64,000 nucleotides of DNA. Source: an uncultured Bacteroidales bacterium. GTDB lineage: Bacteria; Bacteroidota; Bacteroidia; Bacteroidales; Lentimicrobiaceae. The notes under the pieces were generated by a model. That model was not told where the DNA came from. It did no database searches and worked only from the letters and a program-made list of their open reading frames with translations. Of the stretch, positions 36,433-44,203 are shown piece by piece; position 1 is the stretch's first letter, and every line of letters starts with the position of its first letter. The position numbers and the translations under genes were made by a program. The stretch lies in the NCBI GenBank assembly GCA_937894795.1, contig CALCQV010000071.1, positions 1-64,000 on the forward strand, written 5' to 3'.

Positions 36433-36885
36433 GAAATAAGATCATTTGATAATGGGCTGGATCTTGGGTTTGATGTTTCAAATATAGGACTGTACTATTT
36501 TGGCCATACAGTATGCCACAAATAACTAAAGATGAGATTGGTTGCATCTATGTAGTTTATTCCGGTTTTACTGAATCTTTTAATGATTGTTCTTAGCAAC
36601 TCAGACACATCTGGGTACGTGAATCTAGTGATGGCAGTTACAATGCTGAATTCGACAAGTCTGATGTGATCAATATCGGTGTTAATAATATTGCAGTAAG
36701 TGATTTCCAGGGGCTATTATCCTAATCCATTTACTGGAAGTAATGGAATTGCTGTTACATTGAGGAATGCGTCAAATGTAAATTTGAAAGTAAATGATTT
36801 ATTAGGTCGCCAGGTTTTGGATGTTCCTTCTCAGAGTTATTCTGTGGGTGAGACAAAAATGGTATTTGAGTTACTGTTTTATTAG
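36433..36885 (+). pseudogene. Decayed remnant of a T9SS type A secreted protein
   Basis: Three frames must be joined to read it. Segment 1 ends GLYYFGHTVCHK then TAA near 36523. Segment 2 reads ITKDEIGCIYVVYSGFTESF, then a TAG at 36594-36596, then LRHIWVRESSDGSYNAEF and on to IAVSDFQ. A shift near 36710 leads to segment 3, GYYPNPFTGSNGIAVTLRN, then VNDLLGRQVLDVPSQSY, which is a T9SS type A sorting domain. The C-terminal PGIYxYxV strand and the final basic motif are missing; it stops at FELLFY. The RHIWVRxSxDG segment resembles other Asp-box proteins. The left boundary is uncertain. The surrounding 36361-37020 holds no intact gene. Confidence 0.75.
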
Positions 36886-37020
36886 ATAGGTTTGTTTAGT
36901 AATCACACTTTTCCCAGTTGTAAAATATTGGGTCATTAATAGTGTATGAATTAATTATTGCTAAGAATGTGATAAATGGTGTCTTGTACTATTATTAGAA
37001 TAGATATGATAATGTAATTT

Positions 37021-37050
37021 ACAAACAGGGACCTTTATGTCCCTGTTTGT
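37021..37050. terminator. Terminator between the remnant and the 133-residue gene
   Basis: Perfect 12-bp stem ACAAACAGGGAC / GTCCCTGTTTGT with a 6-nt loop. It lies 13 bp past the stop of the minus-strand gene at 37063. T-runs are modest on both sides. Confidence 0.8.
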
Positions 37051-37062
37051 TTAATTGATGAT

Positions 37063-37464
37063 TTAGATATCATAACCACCTACAACAATTCGAAGGGATC
37101 CAATACAGAAATTGACGGGATTCGAGAAAGTATAACATGGAGTTGGTTGTGTATAAACATTTACATTTAAAACTAATGATGGGCAAGCTGTAACACTTGA
37201 ATGATTCCAATAAGCTGGTATATTATAAATTGATTTTCCATGAACATATGGAACTTGCCAAACCCCACCATCACTATCTGAAACTTTAACATATCCGGTT
37301 GCATTGGTTGGAATATCAGCTTCGTTGTTAATTGTAACACGATAATAATAAACAGCATCTAATGGTAACATTCCAGTCTTATTAAATGAACTAGAAGTTA
37401 AAATTACAATAGCTGATACTAAGAACAGCCCAAATGTAGTAAATCTTAAGAGTTTCTTTTTCAT
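37063..37464 (-). CDS. Small exported hypothetical protein
   Basis: 133 residues. An N-terminal helix (LLRFTTFGLFLVSAIVILTSS) acts as signal or anchor. The remainder is beta-rich with alternating residues (YYYRVTINNEADIP, GYVKVSDSDGGVWQVPYVHG) and three cysteines in the C-terminal third (TACPSL, TPCYTF, NFCIGS) that could form a disulphide. No family is recognised. It stands alone between a decayed gene and an inverted repeat, and its AT-rich composition is like that of paralogue 3 and the remnant. Confidence 0.65.
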   Translation of the reverse strand: MKKKLLRFTTFGLFLVSAIVILTSSSFNKTGMLPLDAVYYYRVTINNEADIPTNATGYVKVSDSDGGVWQVPYVHGKSIYNIPAYWNHSSVTACPSLVLNVNVYTQPTPCYTFSNPVNFCIGSLRIVVGGYDI

Positions 37465-37521
37465 TGTTTTAAATTTTAGGTTAATAGAACGTTTAATTGT
37501 AATGCGAATATACGATAAAGG

Positions 37522-37555
37522 TGTTTATAACAAAATATTATTTGGATTATAAACA
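37522..37555. repeat. 9-bp inverted repeat upstream of the small exported protein
   Basis: TGTTTATAA (37522-37530) and TTATAAACA (37547-37555) are perfect complements separated by 16 bp. It lies between the M23 gene and the small hypothetical gene, both on the minus strand, and could be an operator for the latter or a weak terminator for the former. Confidence 0.35.
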
Positions 37556-37608
37556 ATAATATTATCGCAAATTCATTCATTCCAATTAGAAAAACAGAGA
37601 GAAGAAAA

Positions 37609-38886
37609 CTATAACGGCATCAATGATGCCTTAACCGGTATATTCAGTGAATCAAGCATACGCCCCATGTCAAGCCTGAGTTTTGTATATTCAGCCATCT
37701 TTTCCTTCTTTACGGGTAAGGAAGGTGGCGACTCTACCTTTAAGGGATCAACAGGTGAACCATTCTTATAGAATCTGAAATCCAGATGAGGCCCGGTTGA
37801 TAGTCCTGAGCTGCCTACATAACCAATAACCTGTCCTTGCTGTACCCTTGCCCCGGCGCGTACACCCTTGCCATAACCGCTCAGGTGCAGGTAGGCAGTG
37901 GTATAGGTTGAGTTATGCCTTATCTTTATCATTCTTCCTGCTCCACCTGCATAACGGGCATCAATAACGGTACCGCTGCCTATGGCATGAACCGGTGTGC
38001 CTTTTGGTGCAGCATAGTCAACTCCATGATGGGGCCGCCTGATCCTTAAAACAGGGTGCAGACGGCTATTTGAAAAGCGTGAACTGATTCTTGAGAATTT
38101 TAACGGCGACTTTAAAAATGCACGTCGCACACTCTGCCCTTTTTCATCAAAGTAATCAGCGTTCTCATCCTGCACGAACCTGAAGGCAAAGTTGTCTTTA
38201 CCATTATGGTTAAAGCGGGCAGATTGGATATTTCCCAAGCCTATAGGCTCTCCGTCAACAAAAAGCTCTTCATAGATAGCGGTAAAGTTATCCCCTTTCT
38301 GTATGGCATAAAAGTCAATGGTCCAGGCAAATATTTCACTGAGTGCGATTGTAAGATTGGGGTTGGCCTTCATTTCCATCATTGCATTCCATAAGGAGGA
38401 GGTTATGGTGCCTGAAGCAGATTTCAACCTGATCTCTATATCTTTCTCCCCATCGTGAACATACAGTGAGTCACCCGCCTCGAATACAACGTATTTGGTT
38501 GGGCTGCTCTCGTATATGAAGTAGTGTACTCTAGGTACGGAATCATTGGTCAGGAGGATCGTGTATTTATTACCCTTTCTTATCTTCCTCACATCAAAGA
38601 TACCGCTTGCCCTCTGCACCAGTTGTTCAATTGATCCCATATCGAGGTTATACTGAAGCAGGATGGTAGAGAGGTTCTCCCCATCCTTTACTTCATCTTT
38701 CACTACCTGGAACGAGTCAACCACTATACCATACTCAATTCTTGGTTCAGGTACGTAATTGTTGTCAGTCTCAGGTGCTTTCCTTAAACCTGTAAAATAG
38801 TAATCGAGTGAAAAAACCAACGCTACAGCCAAAAAAGCTATAGCTGTGTATATTATTATCCTTTGTCGCGTGAAGTATTTCGTCAT
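37609..38886 (-). CDS. M23-family (LytM/MepM-like) peptidase with altered metal motif
   Basis: Envelope peptidoglycan-hydrolase homologue, 425 residues. Membrane anchor at residues 10-28, then a Csd3/MepM-like N-terminal region (DGENLSTILLQYNLD, IRKGNKYTILL) and the C-terminal LytM domain. The HxxxD metal motif is intact (His286, Asp290 in RPHHGVDYAA), and the catalytic-type His334 is in AYLHLSGYG. The final motif is GPHLDFRF: the usual HLH/HxH is HLD, with Asp369 in the position of a zinc ligand. It overlaps iorB by 4 bp (ATGA), so it is translated from the same transcript. It may be active with an Asp ligand or be a regulatory, inactive homologue. Confidence 0.88.
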   Translation of the reverse strand: MTKYFTRQRIIIYTAIAFLAVALVFSLDYYFTGLRKAPETDNNYVPEPRIEYGIVVDSFQVVKDEVKDGENLSTILLQYNLDMGSIEQLVQRASGIFDVRKIRKGNKYTILLTNDSVPRVHYFIYESSPTKYVVFEAGDSLYVHDGEKDIEIRLKSASGTITSSLWNAMMEMKANPNLTIALSEIFAWTIDFYAIQKGDNFTAIYEELFVDGEPIGLGNIQSARFNHNGKDNFAFRFVQDENADYFDEKGQSVRRAFLKSPLKFSRISSRFSNSRLHPVLRIRRPHHGVDYAAPKGTPVHAIGSGTVIDARYAGGAGRMIKIRHNSTYTTAYLHLSGYGKGVRAGARVQQGQVIGYVGSSGLSTGPHLDFRFYKNGSPVDPLKVESPPSLPVKKEKMAEYTKLRLDMGRMLDSLNIPVKASLMPL

Positions 38887-39476
38887 TGAGTTATCGGGAG
38901 TTTTTGCAGTGCTATTTCATAACCGGCTTTCAGGGCATTCAGGTTTGTGTTGATAACATCCTCACCTTTACGACTGAAAATAGATTTTATGGCATTCTGC
39001 AACTCCTCATACGATATATCAAGGAAAGGACAGGCGGCACCGAGTATTACCATGTTAGCCGACTTTGGAGAACCAAGTTCTTTGGCTATCTCATCGGCAT
39101 CCAGGGCAATCTGGTTAGGCTGTGATTCAATCTCACTGATTATACTCTCCATTTGAGGGTAGTTTTTGATGTTTACGTAAGGCTTTGTATTGGTAATGAG
39201 CCATCCCTGGGGTGAAAGCATCGGGAGGTAACGCAATGACTCCATAGGCTCCACTGAAATAATCATATCAGCCTTACCTATGGGTATCAGGTCGGAAGCT
39301 ATTTCCCGGTCTGAAATACGCAGATTTGACTGCACATCACCACCTCTTTGACTCATTCCGTGTACTTCAGCCTGTTTCAAATAGAGGCCTGCATTTAAGG
39401 CAGCTGTTCCAATGGTTGCTGCAATGGATAATATACCCTGACCACCAACTCCTGCTAGTATTATATCTTTCTTCAT
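38883..39476 (-). CDS. iorB: Indolepyruvate oxidoreductase subunit beta
   Basis: Gamma-type domain subunit of 2-oxoacid:ferredoxin oxidoreductases that oxidatively decarboxylate aryl pyruvates (from Trp, Phe, Tyr) to aryl-acetyl-CoA. 197 residues. The family opening ILAGVGGQGILSIAATIGTAAL and EVHGMSQRGGDVQSNLRIS are clear. It follows iorA by 8 bp and overlaps the M23 gene by 4 bp. Confidence 0.93.
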   Translation of the reverse strand: MKKDIILAGVGGQGILSIAATIGTAALNAGLYLKQAEVHGMSQRGGDVQSNLRISDREIASDLIPIGKADMIISVEPMESLRYLPMLSPQGWLITNTKPYVNIKNYPQMESIISEIESQPNQIALDADEIAKELGSPKSANMVILGAACPFLDISYEELQNAIKSIFSRKGEDVINTNLNALKAGYEIALQKLPITQ

Positions 39477-39484
39477 GATTATGC

Positions 39485-41104
39485 CTAAATATTTTCAGTT
39501 ATTGCTTTTTTCTTCTCATCTCTTATTTTCCTTGTGGCTGTTTGAATACATTCACGTCGTGGTATTATCACTGATACACCATTATATTCAATCTCCTCCT
39601 TCATAATGCCAAGGTTCTCCTCATGATACTTGGGTGAAGGATTGATTACCCTAACGTGATCTTCTTCCACACCCAATGCAATACATATGGCTTCTATCTT
39701 TCCGGTGGCTGCCGAATTCTGACCGCCGGTCATTCCGGTGGTTGCATTATCAAGAATCATCACCGTTATGTTTGATTTATCATTTACGGCATCCAATAAG
39801 CCTGTCATGCCTGAATGAGTGAAAGTTGAGTCGCCAATAACAGCCACTGCCGGAACAAGGCCTGCATCGGCTGCTCCCTTGGCCATAGTGATGGAAGCGC
39901 CCATATCAACACATGAATTAATGGCATTGAAAGGCTCCATTGCTCCCAGAGTGTAACAGCCTATGTCAGCAAAAACCCTGCCCTTGCTAACGCTTGACAA
40001 TGCTTCATTCAATGCATCATAACTGTATATATGCGGACAGCCCTTGCAGAGTGAAGGCGGACGTGCCGCAACAAGTGAAGGAATATCCTTGCCACGAGTA
40101 TCATTCATCCCGAGTGCACGGGCAATGATATTGGGGTTTAATTCACCATCGCGGGGAACCGTACCATCCAACCGGCCCTTGATAGGCTTGCCATTGTTCA
40201 TGAATCCGCGTAGTGATTCTTCAACTATGGGGTAACCATCTTCAAGTACCAATATTGAATCACATGCATTGTAAAAATCAGCAACCATCTTATCAGGCAG
40301 TGGGTACTGACCTATATGAAGCACAGGATGTGTTACGTGATGATTCTCATAATTCTCGATCAAATAGTTGAATGCTATACCACAGGTAATGATACCCATG
40401 CGCTTGTCAGGATGGTCAATCAGTTTATTGAATGGAGAGTTTTCTGAGTTTTCAATGAACTTTCCCTGTTTCTCGAGTAAATGTTTGTACTGTCGTCGGG
40501 CAATGGCGGGCAGGAGGATGAACTGCTTCAGGTTACCCGGAAGCTTTATTTCATTCTGAGCCTTGAGCTCCCTGCGGGCGACACCTGAACGGGAGTGGGC
40601 CAGGCGGGTAGTAACGCGCATCAGCACCGGTGTGGCCATTGATTCACTTAGTTCAAAGGCATAATGCACCATATCATACGCTTCCTGCTGATTGCCGGGT
40701 TCAAAGATGGGTATCATGGCAAACTTGCCAAAGAACCTTGAATCCTGTTCATTCTGTGATGAATGCATGGAAGGATCATCAGCCACCAGGACTATGAGGC
40801 CGCCATTGGCTCCTGTAATTGCCGAGTTCATAAATGGGTCAGCAGCAACATTCAAGCCTACATGCTTCATGCATACCATGGCTCTTTTACCGGTATACGA
40901 CATGCCAAGGGCTGTTTCCATGGCCGTTTTTTCATTGGCACCCCAAATCGCTTTAATCTTACCTGATTTTGCCTCTTTGGAGTTCATAACATACTCAGTG
41001 ATTTCCGTAGATGGAGTGCCGGGGTAGGCATAAATACCTGATAAACCGGAATCGATTGCACCCTGGGCAATTGCCTCATCACCCAATAATAATAATTTCT
41101 GCAT
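39485..41104 (-). CDS. iorA: Indolepyruvate oxidoreductase subunit alpha, without C-terminal ferredoxin domain
   Basis: Catalytic TPP subunit, 539 residues. N-terminal pyrimidine-binding domain has GVSGIYAYPGTPSTEI-like sequence (GLSGIYAYPGTPSTEI) and VCMKHVGLNVAADP. The cysteine motif LCKGCPHIYSYDAL leads into the TPP-binding domain with DIGCYTLG and VIGDSTFTHSGMTGLLDAV, and MILDNATTGMTGGQ. Archaeal IorA ends in a ferredoxin domain with CxxCxxC motifs. Here the protein stops after VIIPRRECIQTATRKI with no such cluster-binding cysteines, so electrons must leave by another route or through fewer clusters. Confidence 0.92.
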   Translation of the reverse strand: MQKLLLLGDEAIAQGAIDSGLSGIYAYPGTPSTEITEYVMNSKEAKSGKIKAIWGANEKTAMETALGMSYTGKRAMVCMKHVGLNVAADPFMNSAITGANGGLIVLVADDPSMHSSQNEQDSRFFGKFAMIPIFEPGNQQEAYDMVHYAFELSESMATPVLMRVTTRLAHSRSGVARRELKAQNEIKLPGNLKQFILLPAIARRQYKHLLEKQGKFIENSENSPFNKLIDHPDKRMGIITCGIAFNYLIENYENHHVTHPVLHIGQYPLPDKMVADFYNACDSILVLEDGYPIVEESLRGFMNNGKPIKGRLDGTVPRDGELNPNIIARALGMNDTRGKDIPSLVAARPPSLCKGCPHIYSYDALNEALSSVSKGRVFADIGCYTLGAMEPFNAINSCVDMGASITMAKGAADAGLVPAVAVIGDSTFTHSGMTGLLDAVNDKSNITVMILDNATTGMTGGQNSAATGKIEAICIALGVEEDHVRVINPSPKYHEENLGIMKEEIEYNGVSVIIPRRECIQTATRKIRDEKKKAITENI

Positions 41105-41148
41105 TACGTATTTTAGTTTTTGATTTGTCAGTTAGCTACTGGTGTGCG

Positions 41149-41156
41149 CAAAATTA
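41149..41156 (-). promoter_or_regulatory. -7 promoter element (TAATTTTGC) for the iorA-iorB-M23 run
   Basis: On the minus strand TAATTTTG followed by C, 45 bp upstream of the iorA ATG. No -33 element is seen. Confidence 0.45.
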
Positions 41157-41213
41157 TAAAAATTGGGCAAACCATGCCCATAAAAACCCATTAGTTATTC
41201 AAATTAAACTATC

Positions 41214-41221
41214 TACCTTTG
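41214..41221 (+). promoter_or_regulatory. -7 promoter element (TACCTTTG) for acpH
   Basis: TACCTTTG, 98 bp upstream of the ATG at 41319. No -33 element at normal spacing. Confidence 0.4.
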
Positions 41222-41318
41222 GAATCACTTTGAACCACCCGGTGAGATGAAAAATCTGAACTAATTGTGGTTTGGATGGTTTTATGATGCAATTTATTTT
41301 CAGTAAAATCATTTTATC

Positions 41319-41903
41319 ATGAATTTCCTTGCACACCTTTATCTGGCTGACAATGATGATGATAGCATTATTGGAAATTTCATTGCCGACCACGTTAAAG
41401 GAAACAGTATCAATTTATATAGCGAAACCATAAAACGTGGAATACGTTTCCATCGGATGATTGATGAATTTACTGACAGGAATGATATTGTAATGGAAAC
41501 TGTTGTTAATCTGCGTCCCCATTACCGTAAGTATGCAGGTGTAGTGCTCGATATGTATTACGATCATTTCCTGGGAATCCAATGGGCCCGGTATTCAAAT
41601 GAACCCTTACCCGACTTTACGCTCCGTATGTATGCGGTACTAACCTCACACATGAGCATTTTACCCAAACGCTCTCAATATATTCTCCCTTACATGATTG
41701 AAGGAAACTGGTTGCTTAATTACCAACATTTTGATGGACTCCATCGGGCACTCAGCGGTATTGCCAGTCGTACCAAATTCAATTCGGGATTAGAGAGTTC
41801 AGTAGAGCATTTAAGGGATAACTATGAATTCTACAGATCATCATTCAATGATTTCTTTCCCCAATTGATAAAATACAGCAAGAGTGAAAATTATGAATAT
41901 TAA
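41319..41903 (+). CDS. acpH: Acyl carrier protein phosphodiesterase family protein
   Basis: HD-like metal-dependent hydrolase, 194 residues, of the AcpH family that removes the 4'-phosphopantetheine arm from acyl carrier protein. Diagnostic segments: MNFLAHLYLA at the N-terminus, IIGNFIADHVKG, GIRFHRMIDEFTD, and VVLDMYYDHFLG with paired histidine/aspartate metal ligands. MIEGNWLLNY is also conserved. It starts at the ATG and is monocistronic by spacing. Confidence 0.9.
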   Translation: MNFLAHLYLADNDDDSIIGNFIADHVKGNSINLYSETIKRGIRFHRMIDEFTDRNDIVMETVVNLRPHYRKYAGVVLDMYYDHFLGIQWARYSNEPLPDFTLRMYAVLTSHMSILPKRSQYILPYMIEGNWLLNYQHFDGLHRALSGIASRTKFNSGLESSVEHLRDNYEFYRSSFNDFFPQLIKYSKSENYEY

Positions 41904-42008
41904 CCCCTTTTTTCAACATCAAATATAGGTGAATATGCAGTTTTCAGGTCATCAACCTGAAATGGACAAACAGTTTGATAAAGCTTTTTAAAAATAATTG
42001 AAGGAATA

Positions 42009-42040
42009 TTTGGTGAATTGAAAAAAAATACTGTTCTTTG
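42009..42040 (+). promoter_or_regulatory. Probable rpmB promoter (TTTG-N20-GTTCTTTGC)
   Basis: TTTG at 42009-42012, 20-bp spacer, then GTTCTTTG followed by C at 42033-42041. The TTTGC half of the -7 element is intact but TA is replaced by GT. Confidence 0.45.
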
Positions 42041-42077
42041 CAGTCCCAAAAAATAAACCGCATAAGATAATATAGTC

Positions 42078-42317
42078 ATGTCAAGAATTTGCGAAATCAC
42101 AGGTAAAGGAATGATGGTGGGCAACAAAGTTTCTCACTCCAATATAAAGACCAAACGCAGGTTTTATCCTAATCTGCAGACCAAAAAATTCTATATCCCT
42201 GAAGAGGATGCCTGGATCACTTTAAAAGTGTCGGCCGATGGTTTGCGTCATATCAGCAAAAAGGGCATCAGTGCCTGTTTGAAGGATGCCGAAGCAAAAG
42301 GATTTATAATCAGGTAA
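42078..42317 (+). CDS. rpmB: 50S ribosomal protein L28
   Basis: Ribosomal large-subunit protein, 79 residues. It begins [22 protein letters not shown], the canonical L28 opening, and continues [15 protein letters not shown] and RHISKKGI. The cysteine pair of zinc-binding L28 is reduced to one N-terminal Cys. In many Bacteroidota rpmB is followed by rpmG (L33) and a small basic protein; here a terminator comes 26 bp after the stop codon and no rpmG is present in the window. Confidence 0.97.
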   Translation: MSRICEITGKGMMVGNKVSHSNIKTKRRFYPNLQTKKFYIPEEDAWITLKVSADGLRHISKKGISACLKDAEAKGFIIR

Positions 42318-42342
42318 TAAGGTCATTATCAAAAGAGATCAG

Positions 42343-42371
42343 GCTGTTGTATCACTACAACAGCTTTTTTT
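42343..42371 (+). terminator. Terminator of rpmB
   Basis: Perfect 9-bp stem GCTGTTGTA / TACAACAGC with a 4-nt loop, followed by seven T. Confidence 0.95.
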
Positions 42372-42503
42372 ATTTGTGGTTGTTCCAAATAGCTGCACTC
42401 ATCATCAGTCATATACGCATTTTTATACTGCAATAACCTGAATTGCACTAATCGGTATTTCAGATGTACGCCGGTACCACCAAAGTTATATCAAACTTGC
42501 TAC

Positions 42504-42602
42504 AACTCCAGTACAGGTCCAGTATAACTCCAGTACAGGTCCAGTAATTATAGGGATTTACTGGAGTTACACTGGACCTGTACTGGACCTGTACTGGAGG
42601 TG
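42504..42602. repeat. Inverted array of 11-bp repeats (4 x CCAGT, then 4 x ACTGG)
   Basis: CCAGT cores start at 42508, 42519, 42530 and 42541. ACTGG cores, their complement, start at 42560, 42571, 42582 and 42593. The spacing is exactly 11 bp in each arm. Full units are CCAGTACAGGT and CCAGTATAACT on the left, and ACTGGAGTTAC, ACTGGACCTGT (twice) and ACTGGAGGTGA on the right. The two 44-bp arms can also fold back on each other with about eight mismatches around a short AT-rich centre. The array sits in the 454-bp gene-free gap between rpmB and the CorC-like gene. The rest of that gap holds only the rpmB terminator and the -7 element at 42712. Confidence 0.93.
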
Positions 42603-42711
42603 AAGCAAATGAATCCCAAAGAAAGTGCTGATTTGAACTGCCTATTTAAACCCGATATAAGTTTGATATGCCCGGTTCTAATCTATCAGGTTTTGCTATT
42701 CATAATAATTG

Positions 42712-42719
42712 TAACTTTG
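42712..42719 (+). promoter_or_regulatory. -7 promoter element (TAACTTTGC) for the CorC-like gene
   Basis: TAACTTTG followed by C, 53 bp upstream of the ATG at 42772. A TTTG lies 16 bp before it (42692-42695), closer than the usual spacing. Confidence 0.5.
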
Positions 42720-42771
42720 CTTTCTACCCGGTTAATACAACAGGTATTGACATCACCCGCAATTGGCCAAC

Positions 42772-44052
42772 ATGGAAATATTAATCATTCTATTACTTAT
42801 ACTGTTTAACGGTTTTTTCTCCCTCTCAGAGATTGCATTGGTTTCCTCACGCAAAAGCAGATTGGAGCAAATGAAGGCTGCCGGCAGTGCAGGTGCAGGT
42901 ACGGCACTTAAGTTACTTGAGAAGTCGGAGAATTTTCTTTCAGCGGTTCAGGTTGGAATAACACTGGTGGGCATTGTTACCGGTGCCTTTGGAGGTGTTG
43001 CACTGGCTGAAAAAGTATCACCCCTGTTCATTTTCTTGGGCATGTCGCCTGATCCTGCCTATCAGGCTGCCTTTATAGTAACCATAGTGCTCATTACCTA
43101 TTTTTCAATAGTCATTGGCGAGCTGGTTCCTAAAACGATTGCATTGAGCAATCCTGAAAGTGTTGCCGTAAGGGTAGCACCGGTAATTAAAGTGTTTACC
43201 AATACCTTTTACCCCTTTGTGCGATTCCTATCCATTTCAACGGCTCTCATCAATTCATTGCTTGGCATCACGAAGAATACATCAGGCATCACTGAGGCCG
43301 AACTGAAACAGTTGATCAGAAACGCATCGAATGAAGGTATTATTGGCAAGGATCAGAATAGAATGCACCAGAAGGTATTTCATTTTGCCGATAAGAAAGC
43401 CCGTCATATCATGACGCACCGTCATGAGGTGGAGTGGATTGATATTGATAAGGATGATCGGGAGGTACATTCTGAGATTACCTCCGCCAGGCATAGCCAG
43501 CTATTGGTCTGCAGGGATGATATTGATAATTTCATTGGTTTTCTTAAGGTTAAGGAGTACCTGTTAAGACGATTGAATTCAGAAGCTGTAAGGCCTGTCG
43601 ACCTTGTTACCGAGCCACTCATTTTCCCCGAAATAGCAAGTTCCAGACTGGTGTTGAAAACCATGAAGGACAAGAAGGTGAACATTGCCGTGGTGGTGGA
43701 TGAATATGGCAGTTTTCAGGGTGTACTGTCAGTTCATGATATGATGGAGAACCTTTTGGGTGATATGCCTGACAAAGAGGATGAAGAGGATATAATGATT
43801 ATCAGAAGAGCTGACAACTCTTTGCTTGTCAGTGGTGTTACACCCATTGAAACGCTGGCTGAAGTGCTTGGCGATATAGATATAGATTTTGAAAAAATAG
43901 AATATACCACCGTAGCAGGTTTTGTTCTTTCGCACACCCAGGAGATGCCCCAGACCGGCAATAAATACACCTATGGGCATTATGAAATTGAGATTGTGGA
44001 TATGGATGGCAGTAAGATTGACAAGCTGCTGATAAGCAAAAAGACGTTATAA
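42772..44052 (+). CDS. CorC/HlyC-family membrane protein with DUF21 and CBS domains
   Basis: 426 residues from the ATG at 42772. The DUF21 (CNNM) membrane domain has helices at about 1-20, 58-82, 90-110 and 125-145, with FNGFFSLSEIALVSSRKSRLEQM and VGITLVGIVTGAFGG. Two CBS domains follow (MTHRHEVEWIDID; VVVDEYGSFQGVLSVHDMMENLLGDMPD), then a CorC_HlyC C-terminal domain with TTVAGFVLS and YEIEIVDMDGSKIDKLLI. Members are linked to magnesium or other cation efflux and homeostasis, though the ion is not assigned here. It ends 151 bp before a TonB-dependent receptor that has its own promoter. Confidence 0.92.
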   Translation: MEILIILLLILFNGFFSLSEIALVSSRKSRLEQMKAAGSAGAGTALKLLEKSENFLSAVQVGITLVGIVTGAFGGVALAEKVSPLFIFLGMSPDPAYQAAFIVTIVLITYFSIVIGELVPKTIALSNPESVAVRVAPVIKVFTNTFYPFVRFLSISTALINSLLGITKNTSGITEAELKQLIRNASNEGIIGKDQNRMHQKVFHFADKKARHIMTHRHEVEWIDIDKDDREVHSEITSARHSQLLVCRDDIDNFIGFLKVKEYLLRRLNSEAVRPVDLVTEPLIFPEIASSRLVLKTMKDKKVNIAVVVDEYGSFQGVLSVHDMMENLLGDMPDKEDEEDIMIIRRADNSLLVSGVTPIETLAEVLGDIDIDFEKIEYTTVAGFVLSHTQEMPQTGNKYTYGHYEIEIVDMDGSKIDKLLISKKTL

Positions 44053-44093
44053 TCTTTATATGCACACCTTCATATTACTTCTACTCATTCTGG

Positions 44094-44125
44094 TTGTCTC
44101 ACTCCTTATTATATTTTTATCTTTG
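44094..44125 (+). promoter_or_regulatory. Complete Bacteroidota promoter for the TonB receptor (TTG-N21-TATCTTTGC)
   Basis: TTG at 44094-44096, 21-bp spacer, TATCTTTG at 44118-44125 followed by C. The ATG follows at 44204. Confidence 0.65.
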
Positions 44126-44203
44126 CCGGTTGGAAGAAAAAATTGTTTATTATACAATACTTTGAGTAGAAATCGTTATATCTGATTACCGGAATAGACC
44201 TTT

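Noticed and set aside
44060..44185. 41-residue hydrophobic ORF between the CorC-like gene and the TonB receptor
   Set aside because: It spans the complete promoter of the TonB receptor and has no recognisable ribosome site or family; probably chance.
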